From Cynocephalus volans (lineage: Eukaryota > Chordata > Mammalia > Dermoptera > Cynocephalidae): a stretch of 64,000 bases of DNA. Below, piece by piece: positions 1-11,777 of the stretch. A program made the position numbers and the translations under genes. Each line of letters starts with the position of its first letter. The stretch's first letter is position 1. The notes below the pieces were generated by a model. The model was given only the letters and a program-made list of their open reading frames with translations. It was not told the origin of the DNA and searched no databases. Location: contig NC_084460.1 of assembly GCF_027409185.1 (NCBI RefSeq), positions 145,312,569 to 145,376,568 of the forward strand, read 5' to 3'.

Positions 1-317
1 AGCATAGCTTATGTCTCAGTTTTAAAAACTTCACATTATAAAGTGAGATTTGAATATGTTGAATTTTTCCTATTATTATTTAAATTTTTCATTTTTTTAC
101 TAATCAAGTTTTATTATTTAAAAATCTCCTATATGTGTTACCTACACAGTCAAACTTCTAACTGAAATATGCCAGTTCAGTAGGGCATTAACTTCTGTCC
201 ATACAGATTTTGGTAGCTCTTTTCGAAAAGGAGAAAAACCTGTCTAGAATTTTAACTTCTTAAATTAATATTTCATTTTCTAACAGGCAAATTGCAACAC
301 TATAATAATAAAAATTA

Positions 318-3044
318 CTAAAATCCCTATGTGCTTTTCTCCCAGCACCATTTATTGAAAAGGCAGTCTTTTCCTCAATGTATGTTCTTACTGCCTTTGT
401 CAAAGATCAGTTGGCTGTAAGTATGTGGGTTGATTCCCAGGTTTTCTATTCTGTTCCATTGATATGAGTGTCGGTTTTTATGCTAGTACCATGATGTTTT
501 GGTTACAATAGCTTTGTAATATAATTTGAAATCAGGTAGTGTTATGCTTCCAGCTTTATTTTTCTTGCTCAGGATAATTTTTGCTATTTGGAGTCTTTTG
601 TTGCTCCATATGAATGTTAGGATTGCTTTTTCTATTTCTGTGAAGAATGTCATTGGTATTTTGATGGAGATTGTGTTGAATCTGTAGATTGCTCTGGGTA
701 GAATGGACATACTCATGATGTTAATTTCTTCCCATTCAAGAGCATGGTATGTCTTTCCACCTTTTTGTGTGCTCTTTAATTTCTTTCAGTAGTGTTTCAA
801 AGTTCTCATTGTAGAGATGCTTCACCTCCTTGGTTAAATCGATACCTAGGCATTTTATTTTCTTGGCAACTATTGTAAATGGGATTGCTTTCTTGATGCC
901 ATTTTCAGCTAGTTATTGGAGTATTAAAATGCTATTGATGTTGGAGAGTTCAGATTGTATCCTGCAACATTACTGAAATTGTTAATCAGCTGTAAGAGTT
1001 TTTTGGTAGAATCTATACGTTTTTCTATATATAAGATCATGTAATCTGCACACAAGGATAGTTTGACTTTGTCCTCTCCAATCTGTATGCCCTTTATTTC
1101 TTTCTCCTACCTAATTGCTCTGGCTAGTACTTGCAAAACTATGTTAAATAGGAATGGTGAGAGGGGGCATCCTTATCTTGTTCCTGTCCTTCAGGATGAT
1201 ATTGGAGATTGGTTTGTAGTAAATGGCTCTTATTGTATTGAAATAATTTCCTTTTATACCTAATTTGCTGAGTCTTTATCATGAAAGAATGTTGAATTTT
1301 TTTAAATGCCTTTTCTGCATCATTTGAGGTAATCGTATGGCTTTTGTCCTTGGTTTTGTTGATGTGGTGTATCACATTTATTGACTTGCATATGATGAAC
1401 CATCCTTGCATACCTGGGATGAATCCCACTTGATCATGGGTATAATTTTTTTGATGTGTTGCTGTAATCTATTTGCTAGTAATTTCTTCAGGATTTTTGC
1501 ATCTACGTTAATCAAAGATATTGTCTTATAACTTTCTTTTTTGTTGTTGTTGTATCATTGTCTAGTTTTGGTATCAGAGTGATGCTTGCCTTATAGAATG
1601 AGTTTGGGAAAATAGCTTTAGTTTCAATTTTTTGAAAACGTTTGAAGAGAAGTTGTATTAATTATTCTTTAAAGGTTTAATAGACTTCAGCTGTATATCC
1701 ATCTGGTCCTGGGCTTTTCTTTGTTGGAAGATTGCTGGTTACTGCTTCAATCTCATTGCTTGTATTAGTCTTTTTGCATTCTTTATTTCTTCTTGGCTCA
1801 ATCTTGGTAGTTTGTATGTGTCCAGAAATTTATCCATGTCCTCCAGGTTTTCATATTTGTTGTTGTACACTAGTTTATAATAACCTCTAATGATTCTGCA
1901 TATTTCTGTTGTATCAATTGTAATGTCTCCCGTTCCACTTCTGATTTTTGTTATTTGGGTCTTCTCTCTTCCTTTTTTTTTTTTTTTGTTGTTGTTGTTA
2001 ACCTAGCTAATGGTTTGTCTATTTCATTTATCTTCTCAAAAAAATTTTTTGTTTCATTGATCTTTTGCATTGTTTTGGGGTCTCTATTTCATTTAGTTCT
2101 GCCCTGATCTTAATTATTTCTTTCCATCTACTACTTTTTCAATTGGACTGCTCCTGTTTTTGTAGGTCTTTGAGGCATAGTGTTAGGTCATGTATTTGAA
2201 GTCTTTCCATTCTTTTGATGTAAGAATTTATTGCAGTAAACTTCACTCTTAGTACTGCTTTTGCAGTATCTCACAGGTTTTGGTATGATGTATCTTTATT
2301 TTTGTTAGTTTCAAGAAACATTTTGATTTTGTGTTTAATTTCTTCTTGGTCATCAGAAGTCCATTGTTTAGTTCCCATGCACTTGAGCAGTTTTCAGAAT
2401 TTTGCTTACTATTAATTTCCAGTTTTAATCCATTGTGGTCTGAGAACACACTTGGAATAATTTCAATTTTTAAAAATTTGCTAAGATTTAATTCACGACC
2501 TAACATCTGGTGTACCCTGGAGAAAGTTCCATGTGCTAATGAGAAGAATTATTCTCTAGTTGTTGGATGAAATGTTCTGCAGATGTCAACCAGGTTCAAT
2601 TGGCCTAAGGTGTAATTTAAATCCTGTGTTTCTTTGTTAATTTGTTGCCTGAAAGATCTGTCTAAAGCTGAGAGAGGGGTGTTCAGGTCACCCACTACTA
2701 TCATATTTGGACCTATCTCTTTCTTTAGGTCTAAGTGTTTTTGCTTTATATCTAGGTACTCCAGTGTTGGGTGCATATATATTTATGATCATTATGTCTT
2801 CTAACCGGATAGATACCTCTGTCATTATATAATGGCTTTTTTTGGTGCCTTTTTATGGTTTTTGGTTTGAAGTCTATTATATCCAGTCTAGGAATAGCTA
2901 TGCCGTCTCGTTTTTGGTTTAAAATAGCATGGTATATCTTTTTCCATCCCTTCACCTTTAGTCTGTGCTTCTATTTATAGGTGAAGTTTGTCTCTTGAGG
3001 ACAGCATATAGTTGGGTCTAGCTTTTTAATCCAGTCAGTCTGTA
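318..3044 (-). mobile_element. Inverted 5' arm of an older L1 (ORF2 endonuclease-RT region)
   Basis: The minus strand encodes broken but recognisable L1 ORF2p pieces. Endonuclease blocks lie at 2,249-2,955 (a KGWKKIYHA block, a GDLNTPLS block, then an SDHNGLKLE block), an RT block at 1,139-1,429 (GFIPGMQGW), and a post-RT block at 483-716 ([17 protein letters not shown]). Many stops and frameshifts are present. Its left edge corresponds to the ORF2 region just upstream of where the plus-strand arm at 3,663 begins. This is the arrangement left by twin priming with a 5' inversion. The copy in unit B lacks 318-1,232. Confidence 0.9.
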
Positions 3045-3650
3045 TGTAGAGGACCCCAACATTAATAAAGCAAATGTTTTTAACAGGGCCTAACTTATAG
3101 CTTAATGGGGCCACAGCCCTGTAGTTTAGCATGGCCAAAGCCCTATAGTTTAAGGGATAGCCTAACTTTTTAGTATTGCACTTAATGATGCTAAGCTTGG
3201 GAAAAACAGAAAACTTACCAGGACTAAAGTCTCCGTTGTAGATTAAAAAAAAAAATTGTAACACAGCAAAAATGCTTGGTCTAAGGGCAGTTGTCCTTGG
3301 TGCATTAAACCCAATGACAGGAAAGTATGTGAGCTAAAGTCCTTTAGGTTGATGGTTGGGGATGTTCCTCATCTCACCTTTACCTGTTTCTTTCAGTTTC
3401 TTAGGGAACTAAGTGTTGCCTTGATGATTATCTCATTGGTCTTTTTGTAACCACCTATGTTCCTTTTCTGTAACTTTCTTGCCTGGACAATAAAAACTGA
3501 GAGAAAACCTAATTCAGGGTTATTTTCCTAAGCATCCTTCTCTCTTGAAGGAGTTGTTCCTGGGATTGACCCCTTATTGGCCTCTCACTGTGCTGGAAAA
3601 ATGGGCTTTGAGTAATCCTTTGTATCTCTGTCACCCTGGGAGAGGTGACC
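3045..3650 (+). mobile_element. Solo LTR of an endogenous retrovirus, nested in the inverted L1 arm
   Basis: About 606 bp starting TGTAGAGGA, with an AATAAA polyadenylation signal at 3,489 and a GTGACC end. The same element is in unit B (52,041-52,645), and a related, shorter copy is at 29,179-29,701. L1 sequence resumes after it for about 12 bp (3,651-3,662, best seen in the B copy), and the flanks give an imperfect CTGTA/CTGTG 5 bp target duplication. No internal retroviral genes remain. The exact ERV class was not determined. Confidence 0.65.
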
Positions 3651-4855
3651 TCTGTCTCTTTAGTACCTCTTACCGTATACTGAATCAACTCCAAATGGAT
3701 TACAGACTTACATATAGGACTTGAAACCATAAAGTTACTAAAGGAAAACTTAGGGGAAACACTCCAGAAAGTAGGACTGGGCAAAGACTTCATGAATAAG
3801 ATCTCAAAAGGAAAAGCAACAAAAGAAAAATTTAATAAGTGGGATTATATCAAGCTGAGAGGCTTCGGCACAGCAAGGAAAAAGTCAACAGAGCAGAAAG
3901 AGAACCTACAGAATGGGAGAAAATATTTGCAAACTATACATCCAACATGGGCTAATATCCAGAATATACAAAGAACTCAAACAACTGTACATTAGAAAAA
4001 CAAATAATCCAATTATAAATATGGGCAAAGGAGATGAATAGAATGTTTTTCAAAGGAAGACATACAAATGGCCAACAGGTACATGAAAAAAAGCTGAGCA
4101 TCACTAGTCATCAGAGAAATGCAAATCAAAACCACATTGAGACATCATCTCACCCCAATTAGATTTGCCATTATTAAAAAGACCAGGAATAACAAATGTT
4201 GGTGAGGATGCAGGGAAAGGAGAACTCTTCTACCCTGCTAGTGGGACTGTCTATTTGCACAGCCATTACGGAGAACAGTATGGAGGTTCCTCAGACAACA
4301 ACAGATAGAACCACCATATGATACAGCAATCCTACTACTGGGAATATATCCAAAGGAATGGAAATCATCATGTTGAAGGGATATTGGCATTCCCACATTC
4401 AGTGCAGCTCTATTTACATTAGCCCAAAAGTGGAACCAACCTATGTGTCCATCAATGGATGACTGGATAAGGAAAATGTGGTATATATACACAGTGAAAT
4501 ACGACTTAGCCATAAAAAGAGAATGAAATACTGCCATTTGCAGCAACATGGATGAGCCTGGAGAAAATTATGTTAAGTAAAATAAGCCAGACAAAGAAAG
4601 AGAAATATCACATGTTCTCACTCATAACTGGCTTCTACAAAGGAAGAAAGGAATGAAGGAAAGAAAGAAAGAAAAGACGACAACAATAAGTTGAACTTTC
4701 AGAAGGAGAGAACAAACCTAAGACTGATAGAGATGGGGGGAGGGATGGGAAGACGTTTAGTAAGTGATAGGTCAAGAAAAGGGCATAAGGAAATATCATG
4801 ATTTGTAAGAATGAATATGCTAATCATAAATAATAAAAATTAAGGAAAAAAACCA
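3651..4855 (+). mobile_element. 3' arm of the same twin-primed L1
   Basis: From 3,663 the plus strand reads the C-terminal third of L1 ORF2. It starts at the block equivalent to [13 protein letters not shown] and passes through the region equivalent to the CCHC zinc-knuckle-like motif. The L1 3' end follows, with its usual ACATGTTCTCACTCATAA-type segment near 4,610, a GAAA/GGAA-rich tract at 4,638-4,680 and an A-rich end by about 4,855. Frames are heavily disrupted. It joins the inverted arm with only a small loss of L1 sequence between the two arms, as expected for one twin-primed insertion. Confidence 0.88.
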
Positions 4856-4861
4856 TACGAA

Positions 4862-6400
4862 CAAGGTAGCTTACTCTGTGGATGTCAGTTGGCATCTTTA
4901 TCCAAACACTGAATCATTTCTCTATAGACTTATCTACCAAATAACAATAGTGACAGGACTGGTATGAAGTATGCACTGGTACACTGACACCAAATCTTAT
5001 CTGATTCATCCATTGATAATTACCCAGAATTCCAACCACAAAAACCAGTTGCTAGCATCACACCACTGGGAAACTAGCCAGCCACCTGCTGAAGTGAAGA
5101 AAGTAATTTTTCATCTCTGGAACAGACATTTATTCTGGATATGGATTTGCCTTTCCTGCCAGCCACGCTTATGCCAACATCCCACTCTTGGGCTCTCCAT
5201 TAAAGAAGACCACAAAATATTACTCCTGAATAATGAATTCATTTTTATAGCAAAAGAACTAAACCAATGGGCACCACTCATAGGAGACACTGATCTCATG
5301 ATATTCTCCATTGCTCAAAAGCAGTTGACTTTATTGAATACTGGAACTGCATACTTAAGACTCATAACCCTAGCTGGGAATGTGGGCTGCTGTTCCACAG
5401 TTTATTCTAAGCAAGTAAACAATATATGGTATTGTTTCTCTCATCGACAAAATATATGGATCCAAGACTGTATTAGTTTGCTAGGGCTGTCATAATGAAG
5501 TATCATAGACTGGATGGTTTACAAAACAGAAAGTTATTTTCTCACAGTTCTGAATGCTAGAAGTTCCAGATCAAGGTGTTATCAGGGTTGGTTCCTTCTG
5601 AGGCCTGAGAGGGAAGTATCTACATTACTCAGGCCTCTCATTGGTTGGTAGATTTTCTTCCTTCTGTATGCATCTGTGTCCAGATTTCCTCCTATTATAA
5701 GGACACCAGTCATATTGGATTAGGGCCCACACTAATGACTTCCTTTTAACTTGATTGCCTCTGTAAAGGTTCTATTTCCAAATACAAGCACATTCTAAGG
5801 TACTGGGGGTTAGGACTTCAACATATGAGTTTGAAAGCAACACACTTTAGCCCATAACAAGGAGCAAGGGGATGGAAGGTTGAATGGCATTTCTCAATGT
5901 TATCACTAATAAACTGGACAAAATTGGTTTTCCATCCTTTTGGGGCTCTTCTTGTTTAGAGGTCCTAGCACCTAAGCGAAGAAAGACAACTTTTGCTGGC
6001 AAAATAATAGTTCCATTAATCTGAAAGGTAAAAGTGCTACCTGATCATTTTGAGCACCTCAATTCCCTAGAATATGTCAGTGAAAAGGGCTGAGAGGATA
6101 CTTTGTGAGTTGACATAACTAAGTGTAAGCAGAGAAGCACATGTCTGGAAGTCAGTGATTCCTCCGTGTCTTCTCCTAATACTGCTGCTTTCAGTGTCAA
6201 GAGTCAATGAGCAACTACAGCAACTGCACAAAGGCAGGACTCCTGAGGGTCAGACCCACAGAAATGAAAATATAGTTTATCCTACCAGGGGTATTATACC
6301 CTCACTGTTGTTAAAGGGAACATGGAATAGGGTGAAAAAAAGTGTAGAAATGATTATCATAATATGTATCGATATCTGTTTCTTGCTCAAATGTATTAAA
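4862..6400 (+). pseudogene. ERV-L-like pol remnant (integrase to dUTPase region)
   Basis: At nucleotide level this stretch resembles the 3' part of ERV-L (class III) pol. An integrase-like part lies before 5,468 and a dUTPase-like part runs from about 5,960. The two are split by an MLT1-like LTR at 5,469-5,859. Stops and frameshifts interrupt every plausible frame. The open stretch of 174 codons at 4,971-5,495 does not follow the ancestral frame throughout, so I do not call it a gene. The stretch ends with AATAAA near 6,397 and an A-rich run to about 6,437. The identification is from recalled family similarity. A search against ERV-L consensus sequences would settle it. Confidence 0.6.
5469..5859 (-). 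mobile_element. MLT1-like (ERVL-MaLR) solo LTR, minus orientation
   Basis: 391 bp bounded by TG and CA. On the minus strand it opens with TGTTATGGGC and contains the family's characteristic segments (a CTTAGAATGTG-type segment, then CCAATATGACTGGTGTCC, ending in CTAGCAAACTAATACA). Flanks AAGAC/AGGAG could be a degraded 5 bp target duplication. It interrupts the ERV-L pol remnant and is shared with unit B (54,479-54,869). Confidence 0.75.
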
Positions 6401-6439
6401 TAAACATTTTTATTTCAAAAAATAAATAAACTTAAAAAA

Positions 6440-8099
6440 ATAAAAAATCTCTACACTCTCACCAAGTTCCTGTAAACATTTGGACACTGAAAATCTGCTC
6501 ATTTTCCCAAAGAAACATAAGAGGTACGGAAATGAAGCAGTATTATTTGGGCATTGATTTTCCTTGGAAACTCCAAACTGGAGGGAAATAGCATGTCTTT
6601 CTTCTATTTCCAAACCCATCCTTGAACATTTCTGAAATTCCCTTAGTACTTCCGAAGGATCCCCAGAAGGATGAAATCAAATTTGTTCTACAAGGTATTG
6701 TGAACTAATCAGGAAGTCATCCATACGCAACTAGTCATAACAATTAAAACTACACATTGTGTCCTCAGGGTTCACTGTAGGGACTTGTTCATAAAATATC
6801 ACTAAACGAAGTTTAGAATAAGCTTGTGTTTCTTCCACTTACATCTCTTAATGGTGCCACTGTCCAACTTCTACTTAATTTGATTTCCATTTTGAAATCG
6901 CAAAGATACCTTAGAATTAATATGTCCAATCAGAGATTAAGATCCTCCTCTATACTACCCCAAACCAAATCTTTTTCTAGTGTTCCCTGTCACAGGGAAC
7001 AGGGTCACCAAACGAGCATTTAAGAAAGCTACAAACCAGGGACACATATCTTCAACACAAACCTCACTCTCAACCCCATTGCTGCAACCACTGTCAACTC
7101 CTCTAGGTATTATCAGCTTAAGGTGTCATAAATCCAGCTATTTCTATATACACATTTACCCTCAAAATCTAAGATTGATTAATATCTTATCTGGATTTAT
7201 TAAATAACCTCATAACTACACTATGCGCCTCTATTAGCACAGTCTTCCATCCCACACTGACACCACACTGATCTTTATAAATGTACATCTTCTCACTACC
7301 ACCACTCTATTCACACACACTCTTCCCACATAAAATATATAAATAGCTCATTGCACATACAATAACTAAAATTCTTAAGCCTGACTCTCCTTGTCCCTAT
7401 ACTGAAAAATAGACCGATAATTAACTATACACAGTTAAGGGGCTCTTTGGCATTGTACTATGGGTTTCAAAAGGGTGATGGGAGGATTCATTTTATCTTT
7501 TAATGTAATTTTCCACAAACTTTTTGAAGTACACTATGTGTACCCTATTTACTGTAACAATAGCTGCATATACAGATATTTCCCGGTATCTTAGTGGATT
7601 GACACAATAGAAGGTACCTGCTCTCCTTCATGTAAAATGAAACTACGTGTTTCTAATTGAAAGACCCTATTCTACTCCACTTGGTGATTTGGAGTCCTAG
7701 ACTCCTTCTACCTTGTCACTCAAGTGTTTTCCACATATGACTTCCTTCACTGTCTGTTCTCATCAGGATCACAAGAGAAAGTTCTCAGACGATTCTGGGC
7801 GTGAGGTGTTTATGAGTCAGAAATATAGTGATGTATATTACTCTCAATCCTAAACTCAGTCATATGACCACAGTTAACTGAAAAGGAAGCCTGTGTGTGT
7901 AAGAAGAAGAGAAAATAGACTTGGTGGTCAGCCAACTGTTACTTCTACTGTGTTTCCTCAGGTTATCATTTACCTGATTTACCCTCCTTCCCACATGTAA
8001 GACACTTTCAGCCTCTCCACAAGGGAGTAAAATCCGATTCCCATCTAGTCCCTATCACAACAAAAACTAGGATCTCCAGGTAATATTCTGTTTCTTCAT
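6440..8099. other. Unit A sequence without recognisable gene
   Basis: Only short shadow frames are present. Bases 6,440-6,930 match unit C at 35,690-36,175. From 6,930 on, A and C hold different sequence. A half mariner-like terminal sequence (ACTTTTTGAAGTAC) is visible near 7,520-7,540. I recognise nothing else. Confidence 0.6.
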
Positions 8100-8640
8100 C
8101 AAATCCAGGTGTGGCTGTTATTTGTCTAGGTAACAAAAATTTCTTTAAGATACGTATATATATATTTTTTGCTACTGTAGTAATTACATGCTCCCAGTGT
8201 ACAATTTTTGTAGGATTTAACTGTCATCCTACGGAACACATGAAATTTACAAAGGTGTCCATCATACTTATCAGGTCCAACTATCATGATATCATCAACA
8301 TAATAGACAAGCCTGCTGTTCTTTAAAATGTTCAGTGAATATAGTTTCCTTCAGACAGAGCAGAAGAGTTAGCACAGCCCTGGGACAAGATCATTGATGT
8401 ATACTGTTGCCCATCCCAGGTGAATGTAAAATGTTTCTGATCCTTGTTCATAATCAGAATTGAAAACAATACCTTTTCCGCATCAATAGCCACATGTCTC
8501 ACACCAGATATTGTATTGAAGTGTTCCAGCAAGTGTAGCACATCTGGCAAAACCACAGCAATTGGGACCACAACATGCCTATTTGTGGCTGTCTACAATT
8601 ACCAGTCATGTCCTACACGATTTTTGTAGAGACTAGGGTC
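8100..8640 (-). pseudogene. ERV-L-like reverse transcriptase remnant
   Basis: The minus-strand frame 8,571-8,332 carries an RT palm block of class III retroviral type (IDAEKVLFSILI, then FTWDGQQYT). Just downstream, in a shifted frame at about 8,310-8,285, the strand encodes the YVDD catalytic signature followed by IMIVGPDKYDGH. The frame change between the two blocks and neighbouring stops show it is dead. It is oriented opposite to the integrase-like remnant at 4,862-6,400, so the two are separate fragments. Conserved in unit B at 57,112-57,652. Edges are approximate. Confidence 0.68.
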
Positions 8641-11440
8641 GAAAATCAATAAGGATATTATGGCCAGCACCACCATTGCAGCCCTTGAGTCTCTGAGAGT
8701 GTCACTAATCACTGCCATTGCACAGGAAATACCTGATATGTCTCTCTGACATAGAAACCTTTCCAGTTACTGAAGCTGACAGACTCCACATGGGGAAGCC
8801 CCTTAAGGACTATTTGGAAAGAGCTGCTTGTTAAAAGAAGCCCACAAGAGTTTGCAAGTCCTTTAAACACAAGGAGAAACATGACCTAGTTCTGTGTTTA
8901 TCTGAGGTGCTTTGAGTACCTTCAGGAGCTGGACTACTCAAAGAGTGTCACCGAATCTGGGGGAAAAAATGTGTGTATGTACACAGTGGCTCTCTTGGGT
9001 TACAAGGATTGCCTCTGATATTTGGCATGTGGAAATCTTCCATGAGTTTCCCTCAGTAAAAAATTTTGTTCTTGGTGGACTTTTATGGTTTGTTCATCCC
9101 TTCCAAGGCAAAGTTTTCCAACTCCATGGTATTGCAGTAATTCGAAAATCATCTCCAAAGGTATTGCTGAAGGATAGAAAGGAAATGTCACATGGTGTTA
9201 AATTTTGTTTTGCAAATAGTGAAAACTCAAAACTCAGCCTTTCTTATTTTAAAAATCAATTTAAGAACAGTGCAGTATTGCATAAAAAATAAATACATGA
9301 ATTTAATAAGAGCTACACATAAGCAAATGAAATTACCTGCAAATTCAAGGAACTCAGTAAATCACCCAAGTAGAAAGTCACATTCAGCCTGAGTCCTCCC
9401 CTTGGTGGTACTGCAGGGACACCTGGTGTCATCACAATGTATGGGACTGAGAGAGACAAATTTCAAAGCCATCCTCTGCCTAACTACGTTGTAAGCCATG
9501 TCCCATAGTTGTGAAGGGAAGACGAAAAGGGGGCTCCTTTCCACAGTCTTAAACAGGACTCCGGGCAGAAGACTCCTCCGTCAGGCTCCATCAAAGCTCG
9601 CTACAAACCTCTAGAACTCCAGATTGAAGCCTGGAAAACAAACCTAGGACACAGTCATCTGACTGCTTCCCTTTCCTATCTACATCCACCTTCTTCTCCC
9701 CTTATCACTCACGTGACAAAACACAGGCTTATATTATTACCTCTCTTACTTCATAGCCTCCATGCACCATAAAGAAACCAGCCTCAGCCTACAAGTCACG
9801 GCTAGATTTACAGTACAGAACTCTAATCTAACACTTCCAACTTCTTAATATACTAAAGAGTTAGGTAAGGGAAATTAATAAATATTCTTTCAGACAAATT
9901 TCTGTTTCTAAGGTGACAAAATGAATTTTCTTTCTCTTTGCATCACTTCTAGAACAATTTGAAATACACTGCCAGACAAATAGAAACCTTATGCTAAATA
10001 CAAGGCCAGTCTATACTCAGAGAGGCAACAGAGAAAAGAAAATTAATAGTTTTTATCCTCTTCACCCCATTACATTCCTTCCTTAAATCCAATTTTCTGT
10101 CTACTTTACAGACCACTGTAGTTTGGCTAAGTAAACTGCATATTGGATGAAAGTCTTTCTTTCTACTAGGAAGCTGCCTCCACCTATGGTACAGCCCACC
10201 CCTGCCCCACAGATCCCAGCTCCATGGTCAGCACGGCCTCCCTTGTGTGAGTATAAATGTACAGTGAGTCTTAACTGCAGGCTGAGCAGTTATCTTTGCA
10301 AAGGTGTAGTAAAGTGTAGGCTTTCTCCCCAATCCTAATTTTTCTCTTTCTCCTCTCCCACACGCCCGCTCCCACCTGAGGTGTAGCTCCACCTCTGCCG
10401 TGGCTGTCTGGCTTACGTGGAAGCAGGTGCTGGATGAGCTGATTCTTAGATTAATTGACTCCGCTTGCTGAGCCCCCAGGATCCCTCACACAGGCCTTGG
10501 CTTCTGTAAGACAAGCTTCAGGTTCTTTTTCAGACTCTGGTAGAGACTCTGAATATGCCTACCTACACCCAGTTTATACCATACATCCAGGCCACCTCCC
10601 ATGAATTGAGTTATCACTGTTGGATCGGGGCTGTTCTCGGTGAAATGTGACTCTTTCAAAAATTCAGAGTTCAAGAAGAGGAGTTAATCAATTGCCCTTT
10701 ATCTTTCTACTTCCCACCCTTTCTTTCATGCAGCTATAATCTGGCCTGGAGCTAAGAATAGTCTATAATAATAGTCAATAATTTTATTAAGCAGTTACTG
10801 GAATAAATATAACAAGATCCACTATATCCTAATGGCAGAAAAGAATTTAATTTCAATCTTTCTGTTTTTATATATGGGATGGTATACGAGAATATGAGAG
10901 GAGAGTGTGTATGTGATCAGTTGGAAGTGGAGTGAAGGTCCCTGAGACCCCTCTCTGTCCTACTCACATCCTCTCACTCTGGACGGGGCATGTTACCATC
11001 TTTTACAGACAAAGTCACTGCCTGATGGAACTGGTGATCTGGTCTCTCTTGAATGAGAGAGGGCCTGGGTGCCCTCCAAGGCCGTCTAAGGCTGTTCTGC
11101 CTCTCTCAGCTCTCTTTAATGATGTGGTTACCCTCAGGGTCTCTGTTACGTCCTCCGTCTACATATACCAGCCCACCTTCTGCTATGCAGACGCCTCATC
11201 CCTTGCAGGAGTCAGTCTGCTCGCTGCTTTCAGTCACTGCAGGAATTTCTAGGTAATGGTCATTCAGTGTGACAGTGAGGAGAAGACTTCAATGCTAAAC
11301 TGTGACTATCTCCTGCCTACACACTTCAAGGGACCAAGTTTACTTTGAGGTAGTCAGATAAGGAAGGAGCAGAGCCAGAAATGTTTCCTTTCCAGTCCCC
11401 TAAATTGGAATTGAGACAAAAGACCCTCTCCGCTAAGTCT
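8641..11440. other. Unit A non-coding sequence
   Basis: No gene recognised. Roughly 9,130-9,620 matches unit C at 38,630-39,620, with a SINE and a MaLR LTR extra in C. Most of 9,700-10,950 has no obvious counterpart in C. The open stretches here (for example 10,932-11,252, about 106 codons) have no recognisable domain and are not supported as genes. A short patch at 10,560-10,640 differs unusually strongly from unit B. Confidence 0.6.
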
Positions 11441-11587
11441 ACTTGTAATGGGCAGAATAATGCCCCTCTCACAGATGTCCACATTTTAGTCCCCAGAACC
11501 TGTGACTATGTTAGTTTACCTGGCAAAGTACTTAATGTTCCTATGGAATTAAGGTTTTTAATCAGCTGGTTTAAAATAGAGATATCA

Positions 11588-11686
11588 GGAGCTGGTTGGT
11601 GAGCTCAGTTGGTTAGAGCATGTTGTTGATAACACCAAGGTTCAAGGTTCAATCCCTATATTGACCAGCTGCTAAATAAAATAAAG
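11588..11686 (+). mobile_element. tRNA-Ile-derived SINE (CYN-type, short form)
   Basis: The body resembles tRNA-Ile: an A-box-like GAGCTCAGTTGGTTAGAGCA, an anticodon-arm TTGATAACACCAAGG segment, a B-box-like GGTTCAATCCC, and acceptor-like ends GCTGG/CCAGC. It ends in a short AAATAAAATAAA tail. It sits inside the MLT1-like LTR and is absent from the same LTR in unit C, so it entered after A/B and C separated. A tRNA-Ile SINE of this kind points to colugos (CYN). A functional tRNA gene is unlikely because the stems are mutated and a tail is present. Confidence 0.75.
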
Positions 11687-11777
11687 TAGATCATCTTGGA
11701 TTATCTGAGTGAGCCCAATGTAAACACAAGGAGCCTTAAAGTGGAAGAGGGAGGCTGAGCGTCAGGATGAAAGGAAG

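Noticed and set aside
4971-5495. 174-codon open frame, also conserved at 53,981-54,505.
   Set aside because: It lies in an ERV-L-like pol remnant and departs from the ancestral frame. Conservation only reflects the recent A/B duplication, and the frame runs into the MLT1-like LTR.
11588-11660. Possible tRNA-Ile gene.
   Set aside because: It is followed by a retroposon tail, lies inside an LTR, has altered stems, and matches the body of a SINE.
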